From: Chloroflexota bacterium
GTDB taxonomy: Bacteria > Chloroflexota > Anaerolineae > Aggregatilineales > Phototrophicaceae
DNA: 64,000 bases
Direction: 5' to 3'
NCBI GenBank assembly: GCA_016223085.1
Contig: JACRPS010000020.1
Span: forward strand, 62,001-126,000
The notes under the pieces are model-generated. The model made no database searches. It saw nothing but the letters and a program-made list of their open reading frames with translations, and had not been told where the DNA came from. This document shows positions 41,818 through 50,503 of this stretch, one piece after another; the stretch's first letter is position 1; each line of letters begins with the position of its first letter. The position numbers and the translations under genes were made by a program.

Positions 41818-42459
41818 ATGAGAACCTGGACCATGTCCCGGAACGGCGCTATCACACTCACGGCCATTATCGCTATTGGCATTGGTCTGGTAATCCTGAG
41901 TGGAATGGTTAACCAGGGTTTATCAGAACGTACCGCCGCAGGTAGCCTGCTTGCTCTGAGTTTTGTTGTGTTTGGGTTTGGCGGCATGCTCTACTTCGGT
42001 AGAGCAATCTCAAAGTGGCAAATCGAGGAGGCTTCTCATCTGATCTGGGAACGAGGTTTTGTCGTCGCGGCGGTTCTGGCAACCGTGCTGGGGCTAGTGC
42101 TGCTGGACGATATGCTGCACGCTGCCGGAGATTCGATCTTCGCGCGGTTGGGCATGGCGGCTTATTTTTTCGGCGCGGTGGTTGTAGTGGCAGCCGAAAC
42201 TGCGTATCTTGGCAAGCGTGATTGGCTCAATCCTCAGATTGTGCTGTATGTCATCATGGCTTTCCTGGCTCAGGCGTCTTTTGGTGTATCGCTTCTGCAA
42301 ACCGGACTGGTGGCAGGCTGGGTAGGATGGGTGACGATCATCTGGAATCTGGGCTGGTTACTGGTCATGCTCATCGTTCGCCCGCGTGACATCTACTATC
42401 CCGTACTTCATCATGTCGCGCCGCTCATCATTGGAATTGCGCTGCTGACTCAGCGGTAG
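41818..42459 (+). CDS. Polytopic membrane protein, unknown family
   Basis: 213 aa with about seven predicted helices and short loops. His and Asp occur near helix ends (DDMLHAAGD, LHHVAPLII). No family was recognised; it looks like a small integral membrane sensor or redox partner. AGAGGAGAAGC precedes the ATG and it starts 17 bp after the cupin stop, clearly within the same operon, 82 bp before the sensor kinase. Confidence 0.75.
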   Translation: MRTWTMSRNGAITLTAIIAIGIGLVILSGMVNQGLSERTAAGSLLALSFVVFGFGGMLYFGRAISKWQIEEASHLIWERGFVVAAVLATVLGLVLLDDMLHAAGDSIFARLGMAAYFFGAVVVVAAETAYLGKRDWLNPQIVLYVIMAFLAQASFGVSLLQTGLVAGWVGWVTIIWNLGWLLVMLIVRPRDIYYPVLHHVAPLIIGIALLTQR

Positions 42460-42541
42460 GCAGCACCGGCGCGCAATCAACCGGCGCTTCATGATACTAT
42501 TAGCACAAGCATGAGTGCGACAAGTTCAGGGTGAAAAAGCC

Positions 42542-44659
42542 ATGAGCGAAAAAACTGCCCAGCGGCTGTCCTGGTCAATCGCTGTGTTCTCCGTTCTATT
42601 GGTCATAACCGGGCTGGTCATCAGCATCCTTGCGCTGGTAGTCAGTGGACGCGGCGTGACCTTCAGCCACCAGTTCTTCACACCCGTGCTGACGCTCACC
42701 TATGGCGTGGTCGGGGCGCTGGTCGCGTCGCGTCACCCACGTAATCCGATAGGCTGGATATTCAGCGCCATCGGGTTTCTCAGCGCGCTGAATATGCTAT
42801 CGGCGGGATACGCTTCGTACGACAAACTTGTCCTGATGAACGTGTCACTGCCGGGGACAGTAATGGTCGGTTGGTTAAGTACCTGGATATGGATTCCGAA
42901 CGCGCTGCTGCCCATAACGTTTACCCTGCTCCTGTTCCCGGACGGAAAACTCCTGTCCACGCGCTGGCGTCCGGTCGCCTGGGCAGCAGGGTTGGGCATC
43001 GCCGTATACACCTTCAGCATGGCTATTTATCCTGACTCGCTGGAGGGGATGAGGTTTATAGGATTCCATCCCTTTGGAATTGAGGACCCTGCGGACTTCA
43101 GGAACGCACTGATGACAGTTGCTGCCCCGCTGCTTCTGTTAGGTATATTCGGCTCAATCGCCTCCATCGTCGTTCGTTTTCGTAAAGCTGCCGGGATAGA
43201 ACGCGCTCAATTAAAGTGGCTGACAATCGCGGGAGTCATCGTGGTTGCGGGTAATATTCTGGGTGCTATCCCTTGGTTGATCTGGGGGGATAGTCCGATA
43301 ACCCAGGAGTTGTGGATTGTTATTATTGACATTACGCTTGTTAACATTGTCATCGCTACTGGGTTTGCAATCCTGCGCTACCAGCTATGGGACATTCACA
43401 TTCTCGTTAATCGCACGCTGGTCTACGGGTCGCTGACAGCCCTCGTTGTTGTCCTCTATGTTGTCATCGTCGGTGCATTGGGGATGTTGCTTCAGACAGG
43501 CGGCAGTCTGCCGATTTCGCTCTTTGGAACGGGCATCGTCGCCATCTCGTTTCAACCACTGCGGGAGCGCTTACAACGCGGCGTGAACCGGCTGATGTAC
43601 GGTGAACGCGACGATCCATACGCCGTGTTAGGTCGGCTCTCCGAACGCCTCGAAGTCGTAGTCGCGTCGCAATCGGTTCTCCCGACGATTGTGGAAACCG
43701 TTGCCGAAGCCCTCAAGCTGCCCTATGCAGCTATCGCTCTGAAGGATGGTGATTACTTTAAGGTGGTCGCAGAATACACACGCAGTTCTGGATATAACCA
43801 TGTACTCGCAGATGAAACGGAAACCCTCCCACTGGTTTATCAGACAGAACCCATCGGTCAGATGATTCTTGCGCCGCGCACGCTAGGTGAATCGTTCTCT
43901 CTGACTGACAGGCGACTGTTGGAAACCATCGCGCGGCAGGCGGGAATTGCTGCCTATAATGTGCGTCTGACGCAGGATTTGCAGCGTTCCCGCGAACGGC
44001 TGGTGACAACCCGCGAAGAAGAGCGCCGACGCCTTCGACGTGACCTGCATGATGGGCTTGGCCCGGTGCTGGCCGCGATGTCGTTCAAACTCGATGCAGT
44101 TCATAATCTGGCGGACAGTAATCCAATTGCCATAAAGAAAATGGCTGTGGAACTCAAAACGGAGATGCAGGAGGCGCTGGCGGACATCCGGCGCATCGCC
44201 TATGATCTACGACCACCCGCCCTGGATGAACTTGGATTGGTCGGCGCATTGAAAGAGCATATCGCTTCAAACAATCAGGTGCAGGGGGTGCAAATCACCC
44301 TGGAAGCACCCGAAAGCACACCGCCACTCCCGGCAGCCGTTGAAGTCGCTGCCTATCGTATCGCACTTGAAGCCATGACCAACGTAAGCCGTCATGCTGC
44401 GGCGGAACACTGTTGCGTCCGGCTTTCGCTCTCCGGCGACTTATGTTTGGAAGTCACCGACGATGGACGAGGGCTGCCCAATGTTATTCGGGCAGGCGTG
44501 GGACTGACCTCGATGCGGGAGCGCGCCGAGGAATTAGGGGGAACGTGTATCACTGAAGCGCTGCCGCATGGGGGAACAGGGGTGATGGCCCGTCTACCTC
44601 TATCATCTGGGCATACCATAGCGACTGAGGGAGTCGAATGGAAACAATCCGGGTATTAA
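42542..44659 (+). CDS. NarL-type sensor histidine kinase (HisKA_3) with membrane input and GAF-like region
   Basis: 705 aa. Seven or eight N-terminal helices (about 10-300) are followed by a GAF-like region (about 365-465, LSERLEVVVASQSVLPTIVETVAEALKL), then the HisKA_3 dimer helix with RRLRRDLHDGLGPVLA and an ATPase domain (EAMTNVSRHA, VTDDGRGLP, GVGLTSMRERAEELGG). Such LiaS/DegS/NarX relatives phosphorylate LuxR-type regulators. ATG 42542 is preferred over the upstream GTG 42515 because AGGGTG precedes it. It overlaps the regulator gene by 22 bp, so they are a cognate pair. Confidence 0.92.
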   Translation: MSEKTAQRLSWSIAVFSVLLVITGLVISILALVVSGRGVTFSHQFFTPVLTLTYGVVGALVASRHPRNPIGWIFSAIGFLSALNMLSAGYASYDKLVLMNVSLPGTVMVGWLSTWIWIPNALLPITFTLLLFPDGKLLSTRWRPVAWAAGLGIAVYTFSMAIYPDSLEGMRFIGFHPFGIEDPADFRNALMTVAAPLLLLGIFGSIASIVVRFRKAAGIERAQLKWLTIAGVIVVAGNILGAIPWLIWGDSPITQELWIVIIDITLVNIVIATGFAILRYQLWDIHILVNRTLVYGSLTALVVVLYVVIVGALGMLLQTGGSLPISLFGTGIVAISFQPLRERLQRGVNRLMYGERDDPYAVLGRLSERLEVVVASQSVLPTIVETVAEALKLPYAAIALKDGDYFKVVAEYTRSSGYNHVLADETETLPLVYQTEPIGQMILAPRTLGESFSLTDRRLLETIARQAGIAAYNVRLTQDLQRSRERLVTTREEERRRLRRDLHDGLGPVLAAMSFKLDAVHNLADSNPIAIKKMAVELKTEMQEALADIRRIAYDLRPPALDELGLVGALKEHIASNNQVQGVQITLEAPESTPPLPAAVEVAAYRIALEAMTNVSRHAAAEHCCVRLSLSGDLCLEVTDDGRGLPNVIRAGVGLTSMRERAEELGGTCITEALPHGGTGVMARLPLSSGHTIATEGVEWKQSGY

Positions 44660-45318
44660 TCGCCGATGACCACACCCTGTTTCGAGACGGCTTGCGGGCG
44701 CTGTTGGCCTCCATCCCGGATATTGAAATCGTGGGCGAGGCAGCTAGTGGCAAGGAAGTACTCAGGCTGGCAAGGGAACTTCAACCCGACGTGATTCTGA
44801 TGGATATTCAAATGCCCGACATCAACGGTATTGAGGCGACACGCCAGATTCTACGTACCAGCCCGCATGTGGGCATCATCGTGCTGACGATGTTCCAGGA
44901 TGATGACTCGGTGTTTGCGGTGATGCGCGCCGGAGCGCGTGGATATGTGTTAAAGGGCGCTGACCAGGCTGTGCTGCTGCGCGCGGTGCGAGCGGTGGCG
45001 AATGGGGAATCGCTGTTCAGTCCTGAAATCGCGGCACGCCTGATGCAGTTCTTTGCCAATCTTCAGCCAGCATCACGACCAGAGCTTTTCCCGGAACTGA
45101 CCGAGCGCGAGCGGGAAATCCTGTCGCTTATCGCCGATGGACAAACCAATGCGGAAATTGCTGAAAAGCTGGTCATCAGCATGAAAACGGTACGTAACTA
45201 TGTATCCAATATTTTCAGCAAGTTGCAGGTTGCCGACCGGGCACAGGCGGCGATTCGAGCGCGTGAAGCCGGATTAGGGAGTATGCAATCTTCGAGCCGT
45301 CCAGATGATAACCGCTAA
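44638..45318 (+). CDS. NarL/FixJ-family response regulator
   Basis: 226 aa. Receiver with ADDH, phospho-acceptor Asp56 (VILMDIQMPD), Thr in LTMFQDD and Lys in VLKGA. The LuxR-type helix-turn-helix is LTEREREILSLIADGQTN with EIAEKLVISMKTVRNYVSNI. It starts inside the kinase gene and is the last gene of the cupredoxin operon, so it may control the same promoter; the paired ~218-bp repeats on either side are candidate targets (inference). Confidence 0.95.
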   Translation: METIRVLIADDHTLFRDGLRALLASIPDIEIVGEAASGKEVLRLARELQPDVILMDIQMPDINGIEATRQILRTSPHVGIIVLTMFQDDDSVFAVMRAGARGYVLKGADQAVLLRAVRAVANGESLFSPEIAARLMQFFANLQPASRPELFPELTEREREILSLIADGQTNAEIAEKLVISMKTVRNYVSNIFSKLQVADRAQAAIRAREAGLGSMQSSSRPDDNR

Positions 45319-45448
45319 TATCGTTTGTCAAAAATACTTGCACCTGTTCAACCAGTGATGCGCTTGATGTGGCATCACTCAATTGCCTTACAGAAGTGGT
45401 GATGCTTCAGTAGTCATGATGGCTTGAACAGTATGCAGAATACATTAG

Positions 45449-45667
45449 TGCTTCGTCTGATCAAGCCCTTTGACGATCCGAAACCCTTCCTGCCAGCAGG
45501 GGGGGGAGAATGACAGGATTAGCGGGGCAGAAGTTAAACGACTTGCCGGGTGGAGCAGTCGTATGATGTTTTTGCAAATTATAATATAATATTAGGGTAT
45601 AAAGAGGTTACAAATCCGCGATAGCATCTCACAGTTCCGTGAGATTACCTCCGTTGAGGGCTGTTTG
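45449..45667. repeat. ~218-bp long repeat, copy B
   Basis: Same orientation as copy A at 38137-38355. In this copy CTCACAGTTCCGTGAG forms a perfect 5-bp-armed inverted repeat and an AT-rich stretch (ATAATATAATATTAGGG) replaces GTTTAGTTTTTTGG. The two copies flank the cupredoxin operon. Confidence 0.75.
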
Positions 45668-45698
45668 GTTACGGATTGGTGTCCCTGGTTTCAAAAGC

Positions 45699-45728
45699 AA
45701 AAACCGCCCTGTGTCTGAGGCGGTTTTT
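45699..45728 (-). terminator. Rho-independent terminator of tRNA-Gly
   Basis: Perfect 10-bp stem AAAAACCGCC/GGCGGTTTTT with a 10-base loop, 8 bp downstream of the tRNA on the minus strand. Its T-run works in both directions. Confidence 0.88.
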
Positions 45729-45736
45729 GGTTGAGG

Positions 45737-45809
45737 AGCGGGTAACGGGATTCGAACCCGTGACACCTTGCTTGGGAAGCAAGTGCTCTACCAACTGAGC
45801 TACACCCGC
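45737..45809 (-). tRNA. tRNA-Gly (CCC)
   Basis: 73 nt with discriminator. Acceptor GCGGGTG pairs with TACCCGC, D-arm GCTC/GAGC, anticodon stem CTTGC/GCAAG around loop TTCCCAA giving anticodon CCC, T-arm ACGGG/CCCGT with TTCGAAT. CCA is not encoded. It reads GGG codons, useful in this GC-rich genome. Confidence 0.97.
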
Positions 45810-45820
45810 GTTTGATGGTA

Positions 45821-45848
45821 ATTATAGCATGGCGGCAGGCGCTGTCAA
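45821..45848 (-). promoter_or_regulatory. Consensus sigma-70 promoter of tRNA-Gly
   Basis: TTGACA (45848-45843), a 16-bp spacer, then TATAAT (45826-45821) preceded by TGC, an extended -10. Transcription would start about 5 bases before the tRNA. Confidence 0.87.
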
Positions 45849-45893
45849 GCAGGGGGCGACCGTGTTTGGGCCGCCCCACCAACTGCTGCGGGC

Positions 45894-48800
45894 TTAGCCT
45901 TCCGCCGTCGCCTCCGGCTGTTCGGTTGCTTCCGGTGTTGTTTCGCTAATTACATCGCCGGTAAGAACACCACTTTCGACGGTCACTTCCGGCGTGAATT
46001 CCAGAATAATGCCGCCGTTCTGGCTACCGTCCACCGCCGGGACATCCAGGCGCGGGAAGGGCACAAATTGCAGCAGCCGCCCGGAACCGGCGTCGGCAAC
46101 CCATACGTTGCCGCCGGCATCCGCTGCGATGCCGCCGATGCTGGCAAATTCCGACGCGCCCGGCCCTTCGCGGTTCAACTGCCCGAACGAGCCAACACAC
46201 GCGCCGTTCAGATCATACACCAGCACACGCCCGGCGTCGGGGTCGGTGACGTACAGCAAATTCTGCCGTCCGTCCGCTGCCAGATAGGGGCGGTTGCCCA
46301 GGTCATCAAACCAGGCGCGCACGCGGAAGTTGTTCGTCAGCGTCCCATCGGACGCTGCAAACAGGTTCGCCGGGCTGCCGTCCAGATTAAACACCGAGAT
46401 GCGGCGGTTCCAGGTGTCGGCCACGTACAGCAGATTGTTCGGGCCAATTGCCAGACCGGACGGCTCGTCAAGCTGGCCGTTGCCGCTGCCGCCGGAACCG
46501 ATGTCGCGCAGCCACTGGCCGTCAGCAGTATAGACACGGACGCGCTTGTTGCCCGTGTCAGCCACGTACACCTGTCCCTCGCTGTCCACCGCCACCGCGC
46601 GCGGCCCCCAGAAACCATCGGTCGGCTCAGCCTGCGCCGCCGCGCCGTACTCGCCGCGCTGTCCCCAACTGGTCACGTACTCGCCTTCCGGCGTGAACTT
46701 CTGCACGCGGTAGTTCCAGGTATCCGCCACATAAATGCTACCATCCGGCGCGACCGCAACACCGTTCGGTCGCTCGAAGTACGGCCCGGGCTGGCTGCCT
46801 TGCTGGCCGAAGCTGAACGCCAGCGTGCCATCCGGGTTAAACACGGAGATACGGTAGTTAAACTCCTCGGCGACGACAATCCTGCCGTCGGGCGCGACCG
46901 TCACCTGACGGGGGCTGTTCAACTGCCCCTGCGCCGCGCCAATGCCGCCGACCACGCGGCTCGCCATCAACTGCTGCCAGTTGGCGGTACACAGATTGGC
47001 CTGCGTGGATTCGGTCAGCGGATTGGCCGCCGAACCTTCGCCGACACCCAGATTCCAGATTTGCGAAGCTACATCCTTGCGGATGAACACGTACATCCGA
47101 TCGGCTACCGGCCACGACGTGACCTTAAACTCCTTGCCCACCGCTTCGCCATAGGTGGTGTAATCGCGCCACCACCAGATGTCGAAGATGCCCCGGCGGG
47201 TCTGCGCGGCGACGGTGTTTCCCGGTGAGAAGTCGAAGGTGCTGACGACGCGCTGCGGCGTCAGACCAAAATAATCCTGCATCGGCCACCACAGCCGCAG
47301 ATAGTCGAAGCGGAAGTAGCGGTCTTCCAGCGCGGCTTCGACCGCGGCGCGGTTTTCATCACCCACGATGACCGCGACCGCGTCTTCCATCGTGCGCGGG
47401 CTGACACTTTCGCCCATGTAAACCGCATTGGTGAAGTGGCGGAAGTACCAGGCGCCCGGCCACGAGATTTTGTAATCGTAGGCGAATTTCATGTCCAGAC
47501 CGCCGGTGATACGGCGGCTCATTTCTTCGAGTTGTTCGGTGACAAACTTGTTGGCTGGCGCGCCGTGGGCGTAGACGAGGTATTCCGTCGCCAGATCGTA
47601 GTTGATAAACGAGGCCATCCAGGCGGAGCGCAGCGTGATAAACGCCAGCACGGCGAAGGTGGCCACGCCGACCATCAGCCGGAGCTGTCCCCAGCCAGTG
47701 CGGCGCGCCAGCCGATACAGGGCGTAAATGACAATCACGGCGATCACCAACCCGGCGATCCACTGGTAGGTACGGGCAAGCTGCGCCTGCTGCAAGCCAC
47801 CGACCGGCGGCCCGACCAGAACCGGCGACAGCACCTGCGCCAGCGCCACAAACAGAATCGGGAACAGCAGCGGATACAGCCAGCCGTCCTGCAGGAAGGC
47901 CGGCAGGCGGACACGCTCAAAGACACGCCCGAAGAACCACGCCGCCAGGAAGATCAGCGGCACGGTCAGGTGCGTGCCCAGCCAGGGCATTTTTTCACCG
48001 GCCAGCGTCAGCGCAATGTGCATGAAGATCGCCCACCATGACACAAAGATGAGGAACGAAGGCCGCGTCAGCCGTTCGGCATCGGCCACGACATCCGTGC
48101 CGCCGAGAGCGTACAGGGGGCGACGCCTGCGTTTGGGTTTTTCGTCCAATGCGGTGACCGGGGCGTCGTCCGGCGCTGCCACCACGACCACGTCGCCCGC
48201 GCCGTTTGCCAGCTCCTCCGGCGGCAGCGTTGCCACCCGGTCGGCGGCTTCGGCCTCGGCCTCGCCGGCTTCCAGCCGTTCGCGGCGGAAGCGCCAGAAA
48301 TAAGCCAACCCGGCGATCATCGCCAGAATGCTGCCGATGATGGGTAAAAATTCGTAAAACGGCATGATGAGGATGAGATAATAATACTGCGGCTGGTTGC
48401 CGCGCCGGACAGCCTGCTGCTCCAGCCAGTAATCGAGGCTGGTGTACAGACCGGACAGCCCGGCCATGTTGGTAAACACAGTCGTGAAGAAAAACACGTA
48501 CAACAGGTGATAAATGCCGCTGGCAATCGCCCAGCGTTTGGCGTTCCAGACCAGCCCCGCCGTGATCGCAACGGCAAACATCGGGATAACAAACTGGAGG
48601 GCGAGGAAGGTTTTGCCGATGGCATCTGGCGTGGATACCGGCAGGATGCTCTTGATAAACTCCGGCGCGGCCTGACCGATGGCGGTATAGTCGGACGCGG
48701 TGACACCGGTCAACGATACCAGGAACGGCGTTAGCCAGGGCAAAACCAGCGTGCCCATCAACCACAGGATGTCCAGTTCGCGGAAGCGGTACAGCGTCCA

Positions 48801-49973
48801 CCACCAGCCCCGGCGGGCGGTGAAGATCAGGAAGGCGATCAGCACAAGCGCACCGGCATAGGTAGCGTACAGCACACCCGGACGGAAGCCAGCGCTGGCC
48901 GTCGTTGCTGTCCCTTCCTGTCCGGGAATCGCGGGCGCGGCGGGGGCAGCGCCGCTCTGGGTGGTGACGTGCGACCGTTCTTCGATGTAGATGAAGAAGG
49001 CGCAAACGGCCACGATCAGCACGATCAGCAGCAGCAGATCGCCCCAGACGATACGCGGCATACTGCGGCGCCGGTAGGCCCACAGCAGCGTGCCGAGAAT
49101 CAGCAGGAAAGTCGCGCCGAAGGTCAGCCCTGACCAGGTGATGAGAGTCGTAAATTCCAGCGTCCCCGCGCCCAGCGCCAGCGCCGTATCCAACGGATTA
49201 ACCGAAAGCACCACATACATACCCAGCGCGGCCACGCCGGACAGCAGCACGGCCAGCGACAGGAAATAGAAGATGGTGCGCCCCGGCAGTTTAAAGAAGT
49301 ACTGCCCCAGCCGCACCAGCCAGTACAGCGTCAGCACACTGCCGAAAATGGCGATGTACATAAACGCCACTTCCTTCGACGCCATGCTGGCAAGCATCGC
49401 AGCGGCGAAGATGTACAGCCAGCGCGCCTTGCGCCGCAGGTGGCGTGGTCCATCCAGGTACACAAAGGTACAATACACCATGATGAGGGTGTAGAAGATC
49501 GAGGGCGTATCCTCGCGGATGTAACGGTTGTAATACAGCAGCAGCGGTGAGATCAGGATCATGATCGAGGCCAGAATCGCGCCCCAGCGTCCCAACCAGC
49601 GTTTGAGCAGGAGGGGATACATCACCATCAACACACCCAGCACGGCGGGATAAATCCGCGCGGTGAAGTCGTTGTCCCCGAACAGCGTGTACATCAGCGC
49701 CGTCATGTGGAACAGCAGCGGCCCGTGCATCAGCGGTGTATGCTGGAAGATGCCGTCGCTATACAGGTCATACGAAAACTTGGTGTGCAGGCTTTCGTCA
49801 TGGCTCATCACGCGGTCCCCCAGGATGTAAAACCGCGTGAAGATCGCCAGCAGGAGAATCACCAGATAGACGGCGACTTCCCAGTTGAAGGTGAACGACC
49901 GCCCCAGCAGACGGCTGGCCGGCGGCGTTTCGGTTTCGATCAGGTCAGCAGGTGATTGGTGAATCGTCGTCAT
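45894..49973 (-). CDS. Agl23/TIGR03663-like glycosyltransferase fused to an NHL beta-propeller
   Basis: 1359 aa. The N-terminal ~620 residues form a GT-C membrane domain starting MSHDESLHTKFSYDLYSDG, the TIGR03663 (flippase-associated Agl23) signature. More helices and a soluble region follow, with an acidic loop and PKRRRRP cytoplasmic segment around 600-625. The last ~330 residues are NHL repeats (SPRQVTVAPDGRIVVAEEFN, RISVFNPDGTLAFSFG, NGVAVAPDGSIYVADTWNYR), an outer propeller. The C-terminus is Thr/Glu rich. The 5' end overlaps the anti-sigma gene by 4 bp. Predicted role: polyprenol-linked sugar transfer for surface glycosylation. Confidence 0.85.
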   Translation of the reverse strand: MTTIHQSPADLIETETPPASRLLGRSFTFNWEVAVYLVILLLAIFTRFYILGDRVMSHDESLHTKFSYDLYSDGIFQHTPLMHGPLLFHMTALMYTLFGDNDFTARIYPAVLGVLMVMYPLLLKRWLGRWGAILASIMILISPLLLYYNRYIREDTPSIFYTLIMVYCTFVYLDGPRHLRRKARWLYIFAAAMLASMASKEVAFMYIAIFGSVLTLYWLVRLGQYFFKLPGRTIFYFLSLAVLLSGVAALGMYVVLSVNPLDTALALGAGTLEFTTLITWSGLTFGATFLLILGTLLWAYRRRSMPRIVWGDLLLLIVLIVAVCAFFIYIEERSHVTTQSGAAPAAPAIPGQEGTATTASAGFRPGVLYATYAGALVLIAFLIFTARRGWWWTLYRFRELDILWLMGTLVLPWLTPFLVSLTGVTASDYTAIGQAAPEFIKSILPVSTPDAIGKTFLALQFVIPMFAVAITAGLVWNAKRWAIASGIYHLLYVFFFTTVFTNMAGLSGLYTSLDYWLEQQAVRRGNQPQYYYLILIMPFYEFLPIIGSILAMIAGLAYFWRFRRERLEAGEAEAEAADRVATLPPEELANGAGDVVVVAAPDDAPVTALDEKPKRRRRPLYALGGTDVVADAERLTRPSFLIFVSWWAIFMHIALTLAGEKMPWLGTHLTVPLIFLAAWFFGRVFERVRLPAFLQDGWLYPLLFPILFVALAQVLSPVLVGPPVGGLQQAQLARTYQWIAGLVIAVIVIYALYRLARRTGWGQLRLMVGVATFAVLAFITLRSAWMASFINYDLATEYLVYAHGAPANKFVTEQLEEMSRRITGGLDMKFAYDYKISWPGAWYFRHFTNAVYMGESVSPRTMEDAVAVIVGDENRAAVEAALEDRYFRFDYLRLWWPMQDYFGLTPQRVVSTFDFSPGNTVAAQTRRGIFDIWWWRDYTTYGEAVGKEFKVTSWPVADRMYVFIRKDVASQIWNLGVGEGSAANPLTESTQANLCTANWQQLMASRVVGGIGAAQGQLNSPRQVTVAPDGRIVVAEEFNYRISVFNPDGTLAFSFGQQGSQPGPYFERPNGVAVAPDGSIYVADTWNYRVQKFTPEGEYVTSWGQRGEYGAAAQAEPTDGFWGPRAVAVDSEGQVYVADTGNKRVRVYTADGQWLRDIGSGGSGNGQLDEPSGLAIGPNNLLYVADTWNRRISVFNLDGSPANLFAASDGTLTNNFRVRAWFDDLGNRPYLAADGRQNLLYVTDPDAGRVLVYDLNGACVGSFGQLNREGPGASEFASIGGIAADAGGNVWVADAGSGRLLQFVPFPRLDVPAVDGSQNGGIILEFTPEVTVESGVLTGDVISETTPEATEQPEATAEG

Positions 49974-50503
49974 AGTCCCTCATCATCAGGAGCAGCGGTC
50001 GCGCCGGGGGCGGGCAGGCCGCGGGGTTGAGCTTCCGGGGTAGCCGGGCCGTCATTCAGGGTCACGGACAGGGCGACCGCTGTGCCCGCTGGCAGCGGCG
50101 CGGTCACACCTGCCGTTTGCACCGCCAGCAGCGGCGCGGGCTGGGTGGGAGGCGCGGCCAGTGTTACGTCATGGCCGCTGAACACCCAGGGGAACAGCAG
50201 CGTCAGGGCAGCGGCCAGCATCGCCAGACCGTAACGCGCCTGGTAAAAAAGCGGCGTCCGGCGCGGCTGCGCCAGATCGGCCTGCACCGCTGCCCAGACG
50301 CGGTTCAGGCGCGGCTGGCTGCCCCGCCCGATCAGCGGCACGGCGTTCTGCAGGTCGCGCGCCAGATCGCGCTGCCAGACGTACACGGCGTAACACACCG
50401 GGCAGTCGTCCAGATGATAGGCCACGCGCCGCCGCAGGTGCGGCGAGAGTTCGTTATGCAGGTAGGCGACCAGATGCGCCTGGCAGTTTCGACACGTCAT
50501 CAT
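49970..50503 (-). CDS. Zinc-finger anti-sigma factor
   Basis: 177 aa. An N-terminal zf-HC2 zinc motif (CRNCQAHLVAYLHNELSPHL, then His and CPVC) binds the sigma factor. One membrane helix (about 90-108, YGLAMLAAALTLLFPWVF) separates it from an outer Ala/Pro/Thr-rich tail. This is the standard membrane-tethered anti-sigma layout. It overlaps the sigma gene (ATGA, 50500-50503) and the glycosyltransferase gene (49970-49973), so all three are translated together. Confidence 0.88.
   Translation of the reverse strand: MMTCRNCQAHLVAYLHNELSPHLRRRVAYHLDDCPVCYAVYVWQRDLARDLQNAVPLIGRGSQPRLNRVWAAVQADLAQPRRTPLFYQARYGLAMLAAALTLLFPWVFSGHDVTLAAPPTQPAPLLAVQTAGVTAPLPAGTAVALSVTLNDGPATPEAQPRGLPAPGATAAPDDEGL

Larger units (their letters stand above)
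45319..45736. other. Intergenic region between regulator and tRNA-Gly
   Basis: 418 bp holding copy B of the long repeat (45449-45667) and a terminator (45699-45728). No reading frame with coding character. Confidence 0.65.

Noticed and set aside
30590-45809. Active integrative element
   Set aside because: No integrase, relaxase or phage gene is present and the repeat ends have diverged; only an ancient island is suggested.
46068-47228. 386-aa plus-strand frame over the NHL propeller region
   Set aside because: Arg/Pro/His-rich shadow of a GC-rich gene with clear NHL repeats on the other strand.
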